Notes: generated by a model from the sequence alone, not told the origin. DNA of 20,197 bases from Bacilli bacterium (GCA_028703035.1 JAQVNR010000017.1:1-20197), one strand, 5' to 3'; positions 7,649-14,522 are shown, numbered from the stretch's first letter. Numbers and translations: made by a program.

Positions 7649-9763
7649 TTATTTATCCTTAGCGGCCTGTGCTCTTGCAGTTTCAAATTTTCCTTTTGCA
7701 GAAGATAATGTGTTCCGCATTTTAGATTCCATAATTTCCACTGTTAAATCGACATTTTCCACTTTTAATAATTCTGCTTGTAAAGTATCAAGGTCACCAT
7801 CTTTTATTTCATTATAAGCTACTCCTAATTTATCGCGTCTTTTTTGTCCAGCTTCATTATAATCTTTAACGATTTGATCAATTTCTTTTCCTAATAAATG
7901 TTTGTTTTCTTTTAGACGATCAATCGTAGATTCAATTTGTGAGTTAATAGTTTCATGTTTTGTATGGGTTTTATCTAAAAAAACATCTTTTAATTCTTTA
8001 GTTTTTAATTCCTTAATAGCTTTTTGTTTTTCATTTCTAACATACTCAGCAAATTGAAATTGTCCATTATTTGATTCAACTCCATCTTTAGTGATATATC
8101 TTCCATCCTCATACATTATATTGCCTTCTTCATCAAACACAAAACCATTTTTCCTAAATTCTGGATTACTATTAAGGACCGCTTCATATTCTTCGATAAA
8201 ATCTTTCGTTTCCCCAGAAATTTTAGTATATAGAGAATCTCTTGAACTTTCTGCTCTAGCAACAGCAGTTCCTTTTGATAATTCTTCACTAAATCCACCA
8301 CGTAATTTTTCAACATCACTAACTCCTTTTAAACTTTGATCAAAAAGAGCTGTTCCTTTACCTTTATAATCGTCTTTGATATCAGTGATTTTTTCGCCAA
8401 AATAACTTTTAATGCCTTCTCTTTTATATTTATCTTTTTCATCTAACATACTTTGGCGAGTTCTCATTCCTTCAGATGCTGCCATTCTACCAGCACCGCG
8501 AATCTTTGTTGGATCTTTAATATCTCCGCCAAGTTTCCATCCCTCACGTGCACCCAATAAAGCTCCGCCAACTTTTCCTTGAACGGCGCCTCTAACTCCC
8601 CCACTAATACTGGTTGCACCACGCATTGCATATTCATTTTCACCAAGTCTTTTCTTAATGCTAATATCAAGATCTAAATTAAATAATTCTTTAATTAGTT
8701 TTGGTCCATCTTTTGCAAACTGTAAGATTCCTAAAATTACGATAACATTTGCTAAACTTTTAATAAAAAATCCTCCATTTGATGCCCACATATTAGAAAA
8801 TACTTCTGGTACTAAAGTAATGGCAAGCATCGAAAAATATATGATAAATAATTTTATAAATATATCTAGATATGTATCTTTTAAGGATTTAAACCATTTT
8901 GATTCAAAAATCGAATTTTTTTCAGCAATGTTTGCCGCAATTGGAACTGGCGCTATAACTTGTAAGAACCCAAGTTTTGCCACCCGTACTCCAATATCTA
9001 AACAGAATGCCAAAATCATTCTAATTGCTAGTATAGCAGCAACCGAACTTAATATTGGAATATATTTCATACTTCGATCATGGTTCCGAAATGATTCCCA
9101 AGGATTTAGTTGAAGTAAGCCTCCAAGTTTAGGATTTATAAACAATGCTCCTGCTGAATTTTCATCTCTGCAATCTTCATATTCTTTTACATAGGTTTTA
9201 CAAACATCAATATCTTGTCCTTCATTAAGACACGCAGTATAAGTGTATTCTTCACCATCAGACATAGGATGATAAAAGGTAGTTGCTAAAGTTAGAGCCA
9301 TATTAGTCCCCGCCATTTTAATATCTTCTCCGACATTTGTAGTAGTTGAACCTCCTAAGACAATATTCCCAATTACATTTGAAGTTATAACGTTATATTG
9401 AAATATTTGCATATATTTATATATTGTTGGTAAAAGTACTATTAATATTATTGAGGTTATTACTTTAGTAACTAATTTCTTCGCACCGTTTTCTCCAGTT
9501 AATTTATCAGGATTAATAATAAGCAAAATAATTTCATAGGCCATAATAAATAGCATGACAATTCCTAAAACCGTAAAAACGCGATCAATAATTAATCTTA
9601 ATGTACTTTCTCCAAATAAGTTAACTTGACTTATTGCGATAAATACCTGATAAGCCCATGAAATAAAAGAATATAAAATCCAGTCAATGAAAACACCAAT
9701 ACTGTTAAGACTATTTAATAACCAATCTCCAAGTAGACCACTTGTTGTAAATAATTTTATCAT
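7649..9763 (-). CDS. VirB6/TrbL-like polytopic channel protein with long cytoplasmic tail
   Basis: This 704-aa protein has an N-terminal half with about six or seven membrane helices (within 10-115 and 230-360). They flank an external cysteine-containing loop (about 135-230, with ACLNEGQDIDVC and DCRDEN). The segment ARVAKLGFLQVIAPVPIAANIAE-like (about 263-286) and the helix after it are characteristic of VirB6/TrbL proteins in Gram-positive conjugation modules. From about residue 370 the chain is soluble: a Gly-rich stretch (GGVRGAVQGKVGGALLGAREG), then charged and strongly helical sequence to the end, likely coiled coil. VirB6 lines the inner-membrane channel. The tail is much longer than in the proteobacterial protein and may bind the VirB4 pair. 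AGGAG lies seven bases before the ATG. The stop is 13 bases from the next gene, consistent with one transcript. Confidence 0.85.
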   Translation of the reverse strand: MIKLFTTSGLLGDWLLNSLNSIGVFIDWILYSFISWAYQVFIAISQVNLFGESTLRLIIDRVFTVLGIVMLFIMAYEIILLIINPDKLTGENGAKKLVTKVITSIILIVLLPTIYKYMQIFQYNVITSNVIGNIVLGGSTTTNVGEDIKMAGTNMALTLATTFYHPMSDGEEYTYTACLNEGQDIDVCKTYVKEYEDCRDENSAGALFINPKLGGLLQLNPWESFRNHDRSMKYIPILSSVAAILAIRMILAFCLDIGVRVAKLGFLQVIAPVPIAANIAEKNSIFESKWFKSLKDTYLDIFIKLFIIYFSMLAITLVPEVFSNMWASNGGFFIKSLANVIVILGILQFAKDGPKLIKELFNLDLDISIKKRLGENEYAMRGATSISGGVRGAVQGKVGGALLGAREGWKLGGDIKDPTKIRGAGRMAASEGMRTRQSMLDEKDKYKREGIKSYFGEKITDIKDDYKGKGTALFDQSLKGVSDVEKLRGGFSEELSKGTAVARAESSRDSLYTKISGETKDFIEEYEAVLNSNPEFRKNGFVFDEEGNIMYEDGRYITKDGVESNNGQFQFAEYVRNEKQKAIKELKTKELKDVFLDKTHTKHETINSQIESTIDRLKENKHLLGKEIDQIVKDYNEAGQKRRDKLGVAYNEIKDGDLDTLQAELLKVENVDLTVEIMESKMRNTLSSAKGKFETARAQAAKDK

Positions 9764-9774
9764 AAACCCAGCTC

Positions 9775-10170
9775 CTAACTAATACATGTTGTATATTTTT
9801 GATCAATAAAACTTAATAATATATTTAAAAGAATTGGTAAAAAGAATAATACGGCAACAAGAATTAGCCTTGTTGCTAATTTTTGCGTACATTTTTTTAA
9901 TGCATCATCATCTTTATTAGCAATAGCGCCTATAAATTCAACTGAACTTAATATAACAACTATTAAAGGCCCGGCTATTCTAATTATCTTTAATATTTGT
10001 TCTAAATCTTTTTTTAATTCTGGACCCAGAAGGCCTGTACAAGCAGCTTCTGAATCATTATTTAAAAGTGCCGGCGAAATAGATAGAGAATCAGCATTAA
10101 CATTATTAATACCTATAAAACAAAGAAGAAAACACAAGAATATATATATATAAAAATATTTATGTTTCAT
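9775..10170 (-). CDS. VirB2/TrbC-like two-helix subunit with signal peptide
   Basis: This 131-aa protein has a cleavable signal (1-26, ending VNADS), a short ectodomain segment with Cys44, and two membrane helices (about 60-80 and 100-122) joined by a polar loop (ANKDDDALKKCTQK). This layout is that of VirB2/TrbC pilins. The loop pattern (D-D-x-x-KK-x-T) and the downstream FFLPILLN match the 128-aa and 236-aa proteins of the same cluster, so the three are paralogues. It is the first gene of the long secretion operon, has its own extended -10 promoter, and its stop lies in the ribosome site region of the VirB6-like gene. It could be the major channel or pilus subunit, or a membrane scaffold. 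The function is inferred from family and context. Confidence 0.75.
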   Translation of the reverse strand: MKHKYFYIYIFLCFLLCFIGINNVNADSLSISPALLNNDSEAACTGLLGPELKKDLEQILKIIRIAGPLIVVILSSVEFIGAIANKDDDALKKCTQKLATRLILVAVLFFLPILLNILLSFIDQKYTTCIS

Positions 10171-10210
10171 TTAAAAACCTCAATCTAAAAATTACTATTT
10201 CCTATCTTAA

Positions 10211-10239
10211 AGTATATCAGAAGAGTAGAATTTTTTCAA
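10211..10239 (-). promoter_or_regulatory. Extended -10 promoter of the secretion operon
   Basis: Read on the minus strand, TTGAAA (10239-10234) is followed by a 17-base spacer ending TGA and then TATACT (10216-10211). Each hexamer matches the vegetative consensus at five of six positions, and the TGn element adds an extended -10. Transcription would begin near 10204, giving a leader of about 34 bases to the ATG at 10170 with GAGG in between. It lies just after the terminator of the upstream gene. Confidence 0.75.
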
Positions 10240-10274
10240 GACGAAGTTTGTTACCTTTTTATTATAAAACCAAG

Positions 10275-10297
10275 AAAAAAACAACTTTAAGTTGTTT
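10275..10297 (-). terminator. Intrinsic terminator after the 128-aa gene
   Basis: On the minus strand a 7-base-pair stem (AAACAAC, loop TTAAA, GTTGTTT) runs straight into further T residues before CTTGG. It begins six bases after the stop codon of the VirB2-like 128-aa gene. It separates that gene from the secretion operon, which has its own promoter downstream. Confidence 0.75.
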
Positions 10298-10302
10298 GAT
10301 TT

Positions 10303-10689
10303 TTATGGTTGTCTAGATTTGTTAACAGCAGCTTTACAATCATTACTCCATGGTGTTAAAACACATTCTCGACATATTTTAAAATTAGCCTGATCTTGAG
10401 CTGTCTCATAATTTCCGACTTCACTAAATAACCAAAGTACTATTGTTGGTATAAAGAATATTACAACACCAGCAATTGCTCTATAAATAAGTCTTTTTGT
10501 TTGTTTTTTAATTTCATCATCTTCACTAGCGACTACTGCTTTTCCAAAATCAAACATTCCAAACGCAATAATTAATATCGGAATAGCAACTTTGAAAAAG
10601 GTCAATATCCAACCACAAAATTGTAATACTTCTGATGCCTTAGTACAAAACTCACCTACTTCTACTGCTGATACTATTAAATTAATCAT
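10303..10689 (-). CDS. VirB2-like two-helix membrane protein with a Cys-rich end
   Basis: This 128-aa protein has two membrane helices (about 28-48 and 68-89), a polar loop SEDDEIKKQTKR and a C-terminal segment KICRECVLTPWSNDC with three cysteines (106, 109, 118). No cleavable signal is evident; the N-terminus carries Cys15 and Cys25. The region from the first helix to the end aligns closely by eye with the C-terminal half of the 236-aa protein, including the shared K-x-C-x-E-C-V-L-x-P-x-S ending. It also matches the 131-aa protein more loosely. It forms a one-gene transcription unit with a promoter and a terminator, which suggests it is made in a different amount from the channel proteins. 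A role as a pilin-like or channel subunit with disulfide-stabilised tails is an inference. Confidence 0.75.
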   Translation of the reverse strand: MINLIVSAVEVGEFCTKASEVLQFCGWILTFFKVAIPILIIAFGMFDFGKAVVASEDDEIKKQTKRLIYRAIAGVVIFFIPTIVLWLFSEVGNYETAQDQANFKICRECVLTPWSNDCKAAVNKSRQP

Positions 10690-10718
10690 TTTAATCTTTC
10701 TCCCTTACATCTAACTAA

Positions 10719-10747
10719 ATTTTATATTATTATTTGCTAAAAGTCAA
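10719..10747 (-). promoter_or_regulatory. Promoter of the 128-aa VirB2-like gene
   Basis: Minus strand TTGACT (10747-10742), a 17-base spacer and TAAAAT (10724-10719) each match the vegetative hexamers at five of six positions. The site starts nine bases past the restored stop of the TadZ-like reading frame. It leaves a short leader with AAGGGAG before the ATG at 10689. Confidence 0.65.
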
Positions 10748-10755
10748 CAAATCTC

Positions 10756-10935
10756 TTACCTTTTATTAAAAATACTAGCAAAAACTCCTATATTTTTTGG
10801 TTTTTGTTTTTTAAACCCTAATTTAAAGAGAAATATATCTATTATTTTAATTCTATCTTTTCGATCATCAAAATTATTTATATTAAAGTATATTTTAAAT
10901 TTTGTTTCATATTCAAAGTTATGAAGATCTTCATT
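10756..10935 (-). other. Out-of-frame C-terminal segment of the TadZ-like gene
   Basis: After codon 282 of the TadZ-like gene, shifting by one base at a run of five A residues (10938-10934, minus strand) opens 59 further codons ending in TAA at 10758-10756. They read ...FNINNFDDRKDRIKIIDIF...LGFKK..., a sensible soluble end for a CpaE/TadZ ATPase. The in-frame continuation, by contrast, is 18 residues of Met/Lys/Ile-rich sequence. The restored protein would be 341 aa. One extra A would repair the gene. Confidence 0.75.
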
Positions 10936-11780
10936 TTTAACTGTACTTCAACTTTTTCATTTTTCATTTTTTGTTGGATATTACTATCCTTTTTTAATAA
11001 TTTGTTTAATTGAATTGTCCCTGGCTCGATTAAATATAGAATCTCATCGCAAATTCCTTCATCTTCTGTACCATTTAAATCAATAATAATTACATCAATT
11101 TTAGAAAAATCTTTAATTCTTAATAACAGTTCTGCAGGGCTAGTACAAAATGAAAAATCAGAATCACGAAAATAAATAAAGTCTTGTTTGTTCATTTCTA
11201 TACCTTTTACGGTATAATTATATTTTAATTGTTTAACCATCATATAGGCAAGGGTTGTTGCCCCAGCATGATCTGTTAAGTTTTGAATACCTATTATTTT
11301 TTGATTAAGATTATTTTTTATCTTTTCCAGTTTATTTTTGCTAACCGGCTTTGTTTTTTCCTCTTTAGGAGATTTATAAGTAGAATCTAAATAGGAAACA
11401 TCATCTTTTTTAAGATATTCTTTGACGTCTTCTAATGAATTAGGATTAGCAACTAAATAATTGACACCCGCTGCATTTCTAGTAAAGTTATAATAACCAT
11501 TTTCAACTAATTTACTTAAAAAACTAGAATTATTAATAACTTCACTATCATTTAGCAAAAGTATAGTTTTATTAGGTTCAAATCCCTTTAAAAAATTAAT
11601 AGTACTGTTAATATCATAATAATTTTTAATAGCAGTTAAATCTATTATAATTTTATTATAATAGAAATTAACTAGTTCATTATTAAGTTCATCTAAAGAA
11701 AACTCTCCAACAAGAGTTTTAATTACATCAACATTTAAAGTGTTAATTATTTTATTTTGATTACTAACTATTACATTCAT
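10878..11780 (-). CDS. TadZ/CpaE-like P-loop protein, frameshifted near its end
   Basis: The open frame is 300 aa. Residues 1-124 resemble an atypical receiver domain (strand IIIDLTA at 44-50, then KTILLLND and LVENGYYNFTRN). This is followed by a charged linker (130-160) and a MinD/ParA-type ATPase fold (161 on): strand IIGIQNLTDHAGATT, and a Walker-B-like VIIIDLNG with Asp234. This is the TadZ/CpaE arrangement, which localises pilus assembly machines at the membrane face. The P-loop is degenerate: both usual lysines are absent (AGATT where GxGKTT is expected), so ATP hydrolysis is doubtful. The last 18 residues come from a wrong frame; the true end continues one base out of frame to 10756. 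The gene follows the TadE-like gene by 14 bases, with a doubled AAGGAT as ribosome site. Confidence 0.75.
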   Translation of the reverse strand: MNVIVSNQNKIINTLNVDVIKTLVGEFSLDELNNELVNFYYNKIIIDLTAIKNYYDINSTINFLKGFEPNKTILLLNDSEVINNSSFLSKLVENGYYNFTRNAAGVNYLVANPNSLEDVKEYLKKDDVSYLDSTYKSPKEEKTKPVSKNKLEKIKNNLNQKIIGIQNLTDHAGATTLAYMMVKQLKYNYTVKGIEMNKQDFIYFRDSDFSFCTSPAELLLRIKDFSKIDVIIIDLNGTEDEGICDEILYLIEPGTIQLNKLLKKDSNIQQKMKNEKVEVQLKMKIFITLNMKQNLKYTLI

Positions 11781-11794
11781 ACTTATCCTTATCC

Positions 11795-12259
11795 TTATAT
11801 ACTATCACATTTTAAACCATGCGAGTCATTTGAAAAATGAATTGATTTTGTTTCCCCACTAACTGGGAAAGTAAATATATCACCTATCACCGGTAAATCA
11901 AGTCTAAAAAACACTGTAACTGTATAATAAGTTTTATTCAATTTATTTGATGAATCTTTTGTTGTACTACATTTAATACAATATTTATATTTACCATTAC
12001 TACCATCTTGTCCTTGACCTCGGTTAAATCCTGAAGAGCATGACCCTCTTACAGAGTACCCATAACTATTCATATGTTTTTCTATCGCTTCTTTACTAGC
12101 TTCATTATATCCTTCATACTTTTCAATAATATTAACTACTTCATTTTTTACATGAAAAGCCTTTGAATAATTAACGGATATTGCCAGATAACTACTAAAT
12201 AGCACGATAAATGTAACAACGATACCAAAAATCCAGGTACCTCCTATGGCTTCTCTCAT
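11795..12259 (-). CDS. TadE-like minor pilin or pseudopilin
   Basis: This 154-aa protein has a short MREAIGG leader, a membrane helix (about 9-29) and an ectodomain with cysteines in GSCSSG, YCIKCS and LKCDS. The ending FRLDLPVIGDIFTFPVSGETKSI is the kind of strand pattern seen in TadE-family minor pilins, where the helix is followed by a small beta domain. The opening M-R-E-A-x-G is shared with the 77-aa protein just upstream (M-K-E-A-x-G), suggesting that one processing or sorting system handles both. It lies between that pilin-like gene and the TadZ-like gene, a grouping typical of Tad pilus loci. No prepilin peptidase is in the window, so cleavage after Gly6 or Gly7 is only a possibility. 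Confidence 0.72.
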   Translation of the reverse strand: MREAIGGTWIFGIVVTFIVLFSSYLAISVNYSKAFHVKNEVVNIIEKYEGYNEASKEAIEKHMNSYGYSVRGSCSSGFNRGQGQDGSNGKYKYCIKCSTTKDSSNKLNKTYYTVTVFFRLDLPVIGDIFTFPVSGETKSIHFSNDSHGLKCDSI

Positions 12260-12281
12260 TTAAATCAATTCCTTTTTAATT

Positions 12282-12515
12282 TTATTCTTTATCTGGACAT
12301 GTTTCGGTTTGGTTAGCACCATCTTCATCAACATAAATACAATCACAAGTTGTTCCATTACAATTTGTACAACTAATAGTTTGTGAGCAATGTGTGTTTC
12401 TTTCAATATTAGATTTTATCGATGGCCATATTAAAGTAGTAAACACTACCCCAATAGCAGCAATTGCAACAACAGTAATAGCTGTCATACTTAACTCTCC
12501 ACTTGCTTCTTTCAT
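12282..12515 (-). CDS. Small Flp-pilin-like protein with six cysteines
   Basis: This 77-aa protein reads MKEASGELSM, then a single hydrophobic helix (about 11-30, Ala/Val/Ile-rich), then a polar ectodomain of 45 residues holding six cysteines (43, 49, 52, 57, 59, 73) and ending acidic. A tiny protein with a Gly-Glu step before its helix resembles class III (Flp) prepilins, in which cleavage follows Gly and Glu is near the new N-terminus. Gly6-Glu7 fits loosely. The gene has the strongest -10 element in the window, as expected for an abundant structural subunit, and GGAGGGC as ribosome site. The even number of closely spaced cysteines suggests three disulfides outside the cell. Assignment as the major pilin is inferred. 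Confidence 0.68.
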   Translation of the reverse strand: MKEASGELSMTAITVVAIAAIGVVFTTLIWPSIKSNIERNTHCSQTISCTNCNGTTCDCIYVDEDGANQTETCPDKE

Positions 12516-12540
12516 TTATAAGCCCTCCTATCTTATTTTT

Positions 12541-12569
12541 ATTATACATTAGTTTTTAATTTTAAACAA
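12541..12569 (-). promoter_or_regulatory. Strong promoter of the pilin-like gene
   Basis: On the minus strand a perfect TATAAT (12546-12541) lies 17 bases after TTGTTT (12569-12564, three of six matches). The predicted start near 12534 leaves a leader of about 20 bases containing AGGAGGGC before the ATG at 12515. It sits between the 236-aa gene and the pilin-like gene, so the pilin, TadE-like and TadZ-like genes probably form one unit. Confidence 0.7.
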
Positions 12570-12596
12570 TTATTATTAAATTTTAGATGTAAAGTA

Positions 12597-13307
12597 TTAA
12601 TCTTTACAAGATATTGGATTTAAAACGCATTCTACGCATTTATTGTATAACGCTACATCTTTACTGTAATCACTTAGAAGTGTCATAAATGTATTGAGAA
12701 TAGTAGGAATAAAGAAAACTATAATACCTAAAACTATTCTTCGGAAAAATATTTTAGTTTGCTTGCTAAGCTCATCATCCTTATTACCAGTAACTGCTTT
12801 ATAATAATCCATAGTTCCCATTAAAATTATTAAAAAAGGAACTAATATTTTAAGAAAGTAAAGTATATACCCTAAAAATGTTAAAACTTTAAGAACATCT
12901 TCTTCATCACAAATGTACTGTCCAACACTTTCCATTACAGGCTTGCATGTTGCTTTAGCTCTTACTTTTAGAGCTTCTGTACTAAGAACACCGTGATTGT
13001 TAACATAATCCAAACAAGCTACTTTAGGAGTTGATCCTTTTCCAAGTCCTCCAAGATTTATAAGTCCTATCCCCGTTGCACAGTTATATTCTACTTTACC
13101 TATTATTTCTGAATCTTTGCCACCACATTCTTTTTTTATTTGTTTTTGCATGCTATCTAGAGTACATTTTGGGCAACTCACATCACTATTTTCATATGTG
13201 CAATAACAATAAACAGTTATTTTTTTGTTGGCAGCTGCTTCTACATAACTTGGCATTAATAATAAAAATAATATAAATATTAATAATATTTTTTTATTCG
13301 TATTCAT
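12597..13307 (-). CDS. Secreted Cys-rich protein with a C-terminal VirB2-like domain
   Basis: From the ATG at 13307 (AAGGA upstream) this is 236 aa. An ATG further out at 13361 would put 18 residues before the signal, reading out of the upstream gene. Residues 1-25 are a signal peptide (ends YVEAAA). Residues 28-133 form a cysteine-rich ectodomain with ten cysteines, opening YCYCTYENSDVSCPKC. Residues 136-236 repeat the VirB2-like module: helices about 141-166 and 190-211, loop GNKDDELSKQTK, and an ending KCVECVLNPISC nearly identical in pattern to the 128-aa protein. It is therefore a fusion of a unique disulfide-rich head to the two-helix subunit. It may present that head outside the cell on the pilus or channel. 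The first bases overlap the end of the 387-aa gene by 14 bases, indicating coupled translation. Confidence 0.75.
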   Translation of the reverse strand: MNTNKKILLIFILFLLLMPSYVEAAANKKITVYCYCTYENSDVSCPKCTLDSMQKQIKKECGGKDSEIIGKVEYNCATGIGLINLGGLGKGSTPKVACLDYVNNHGVLSTEALKVRAKATCKPVMESVGQYICDEEDVLKVLTFLGYILYFLKILVPFLIILMGTMDYYKAVTGNKDDELSKQTKIFFRRIVLGIIVFFIPTILNTFMTLLSDYSKDVALYNKCVECVLNPISCKD

Positions 13308-14457
13308 AATTGGAATCCTTTTCTTTGGAAGTAAACTTTTTAAATAGTTTAAAACCAACATATCCAGCTATTCCTACAACTAATAAAACAACAATAATTC
13401 CACTTGAATTATTACTCTTTTTTATATTAATTAAATATATTGACTCAGAATCATCTTCAGCAGTTACAATAATTTCTATTTTAGAACGATTTTTTAATTT
13501 AGAATTACCTTTTACTTTATAGCTAGAAGTAGAACTTGCTAATACTGCTTCAATTTCTAATTTTTCCTCATTATTTATTTTAAGTTTATAAGAAAATACA
13601 TCTGGGGAAAATTTAATATTATATCCTGCAATTGATAATGAACTTAATTTCGAATTTGAATCAAGCACTTCTTCGGCAATTATTTGTTTTAGTTTAATCG
13701 TATAAACTCTAACCTCACCATTTTCAGCGGTGACAGTTATTGTAATTGGAAGATCAAAATTAATATCAGTATTATTAGCCACAATAAAACTTGCTTTTTC
13801 ATCCTCAAGCACAGGATTAACATCTATTGCATTAATACCCTCTAAAATTTTCAAAGTATATTCTTGGACTATTTTAGAAAAATTTATTTTACCTTGATCA
13901 AACTCAATATTCGTCAAATAATTATTACTACTTTTTGGAATTGGTGTTGTAGTTTGATTTGGTGGGATAATTGGTGTTCTGGTTGTTCTGGTTGTTCTAG
14001 TTGTTCTGGTTGTTGTTTTAGTCGTTGTTGTTTTAGTCGTTGGTTTGGTTGTTATAACTGGTTGCGTATAAATACCCCCACTAGATGTTTTATCACAATC
14101 AAAATAAGTTACAGCACTACAATATTTAACGGTTGTTGTTGGCTTGCAACTACCAATATAAGAAACGCAACCATTATTGATAATTTGTAAATACTTGGAA
14201 TCATTGCCATTAGTACAGACAATTAAATCATTAGATATGCGATATTCTGTTTGCCACACGCCACTATAGCAAGTTGCTTTTATACAATTTCCATAATACC
14301 CATTTCCACTAGTTGTTTTTATGCCTCCTTGAAAAGCCAGACATTCTCCATAAGTCATATCACTTTTTACTGGTGTATTATAACTAACTGCGTAGGCATT
14401 TGATATAAAAACATTTAAAGCAAAAACAAATAAAATTATTTTAAAAATATGTCTCAT
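13294..14457 (-). CDS. Surface protein: Cys-rich head, Thr-rich stalk, beta-sandwich domains
   Basis: From the ATG at 14457 (AAGGAGC upstream; an earlier ATG at 14511 lies in the hairpin region) this is 387 aa. Order: signal peptide (1-23, ends NAYA), cysteine-rich head (about 26-122), Thr-rich linker of TTK/TTR repeats and prolines (about 136-173), two cadherin-like beta-sandwich repeats (about 178-258 and 269-347), membrane helix (about 351-371) and a basic tail. The second repeat has the family signature LSSLSIAGYNIKFSPDVFSYKLKI. The head is related to that of the 192-aa protein (NGYYxxCIKxxC, then C-x-NGN). It is probably a membrane-anchored adhesin or a structural element around the pilus. 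It begins the unit that also includes the 236-aa protein. Confidence 0.8.
   Translation of the reverse strand: MRHIFKIILFVFALNVFISNAYAVSYNTPVKSDMTYGECLAFQGGIKTTSGNGYYGNCIKATCYSGVWQTEYRISNDLIVCTNGNDSKYLQIINNGCVSYIGSCKPTTTVKYCSAVTYFDCDKTSSGGIYTQPVITTKPTTKTTTTKTTTRTTRTTRTTRTPIIPPNQTTTPIPKSSNNYLTNIEFDQGKINFSKIVQEYTLKILEGINAIDVNPVLEDEKASFIVANNTDINFDLPITITVTAENGEVRVYTIKLKQIIAEEVLDSNSKLSSLSIAGYNIKFSPDVFSYKLKINNEEKLEIEAVLASSTSSYKVKGNSKLKNRSKIEIIVTAEDDSESIYLINIKKSNNSSGIIVVLLVVGIAGYVGFKLFKKFTSKEKDSNYEYE
13973..14052. repeat. Short tandem repeat encoding the Thr-rich stalk
   Basis: Nine-base units close to GGTTGTTCT (plus strand) repeat at 13981-14016, with one A for G. They are followed by two copies of a 15-base unit built on TTTTAGTCGTTG. 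They lie inside the 387-aa gene and encode the TTR/TTK run. Because the units are multiples of three, copy-number change would alter stalk length without breaking the frame. Confidence 0.75.
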
Positions 14458-14474
14458 ATAATGCTCCTTTTTCA

Positions 14475-14506
14475 AAAAAAGAATATCAGTAATGATATTC
14501 TTTTTT
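14475..14506 (-). terminator. Strong hairpin with U-run, between the 192-aa and 387-aa genes
   Basis: A perfect 8-base-pair stem GAATATCA/TGATATTC with a 4-base loop is extended by AAAAAA/TTTTTT on either side, giving a symmetric terminator that could act on either strand. On the minus strand it follows the 192-aa gene by 40 bases, and its T-run ends about a dozen bases before the ribosome site of the 387-aa gene. It therefore ends the upstream unit, or lies in the leader of the next one as an attenuator. Confidence 0.75.
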
Positions 14507-14522
14507 ATCAAGACCTATATTA

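Noticed and set aside
8658..9113. Plus-strand open frame of 151 codons inside the VirB6-like gene
   Set aside because: It is antisense to a well-supported polytopic protein, has no ribosome site or recognisable motif, and arises from the AT-rich codon pattern of the real gene.
10930..10945. Programmed -1 frameshifting in the TadZ-like gene
   Set aside because: The codons are CAG TTA AAA ATG, so the site does not form a canonical X-XXY-YYZ slippery heptamer, and no obvious stimulatory hairpin follows. A simple indel is more likely.
13973..14052. Regular short repeats that could suggest a CRISPR array
   Set aside because: The units are 9 and 15 bases, contiguous without spacers, and in frame with a coding region.
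13864..14190. Plus-strand frame of 108 codons rich in Cys, Ser and Trp
   Set aside because: It is the reverse reading of the Thr-repeat stalk and cysteine-rich head; its composition is a shadow of the repeat.
130..14457. Calling the cluster an integrative conjugative element
   Set aside because: No relaxase, coupling ATPase, integrase, oriT or attachment-site repeats can be seen; only the secretion-type genes are present, and the left boundary is not in the window.
14476..14513. TTGATA-17-TGATAT as the promoter of the 387-aa gene
   Set aside because: The -10 match lies within the stem of the strong hairpin and agrees poorly with the consensus; the stem symmetry explains the sequence better.
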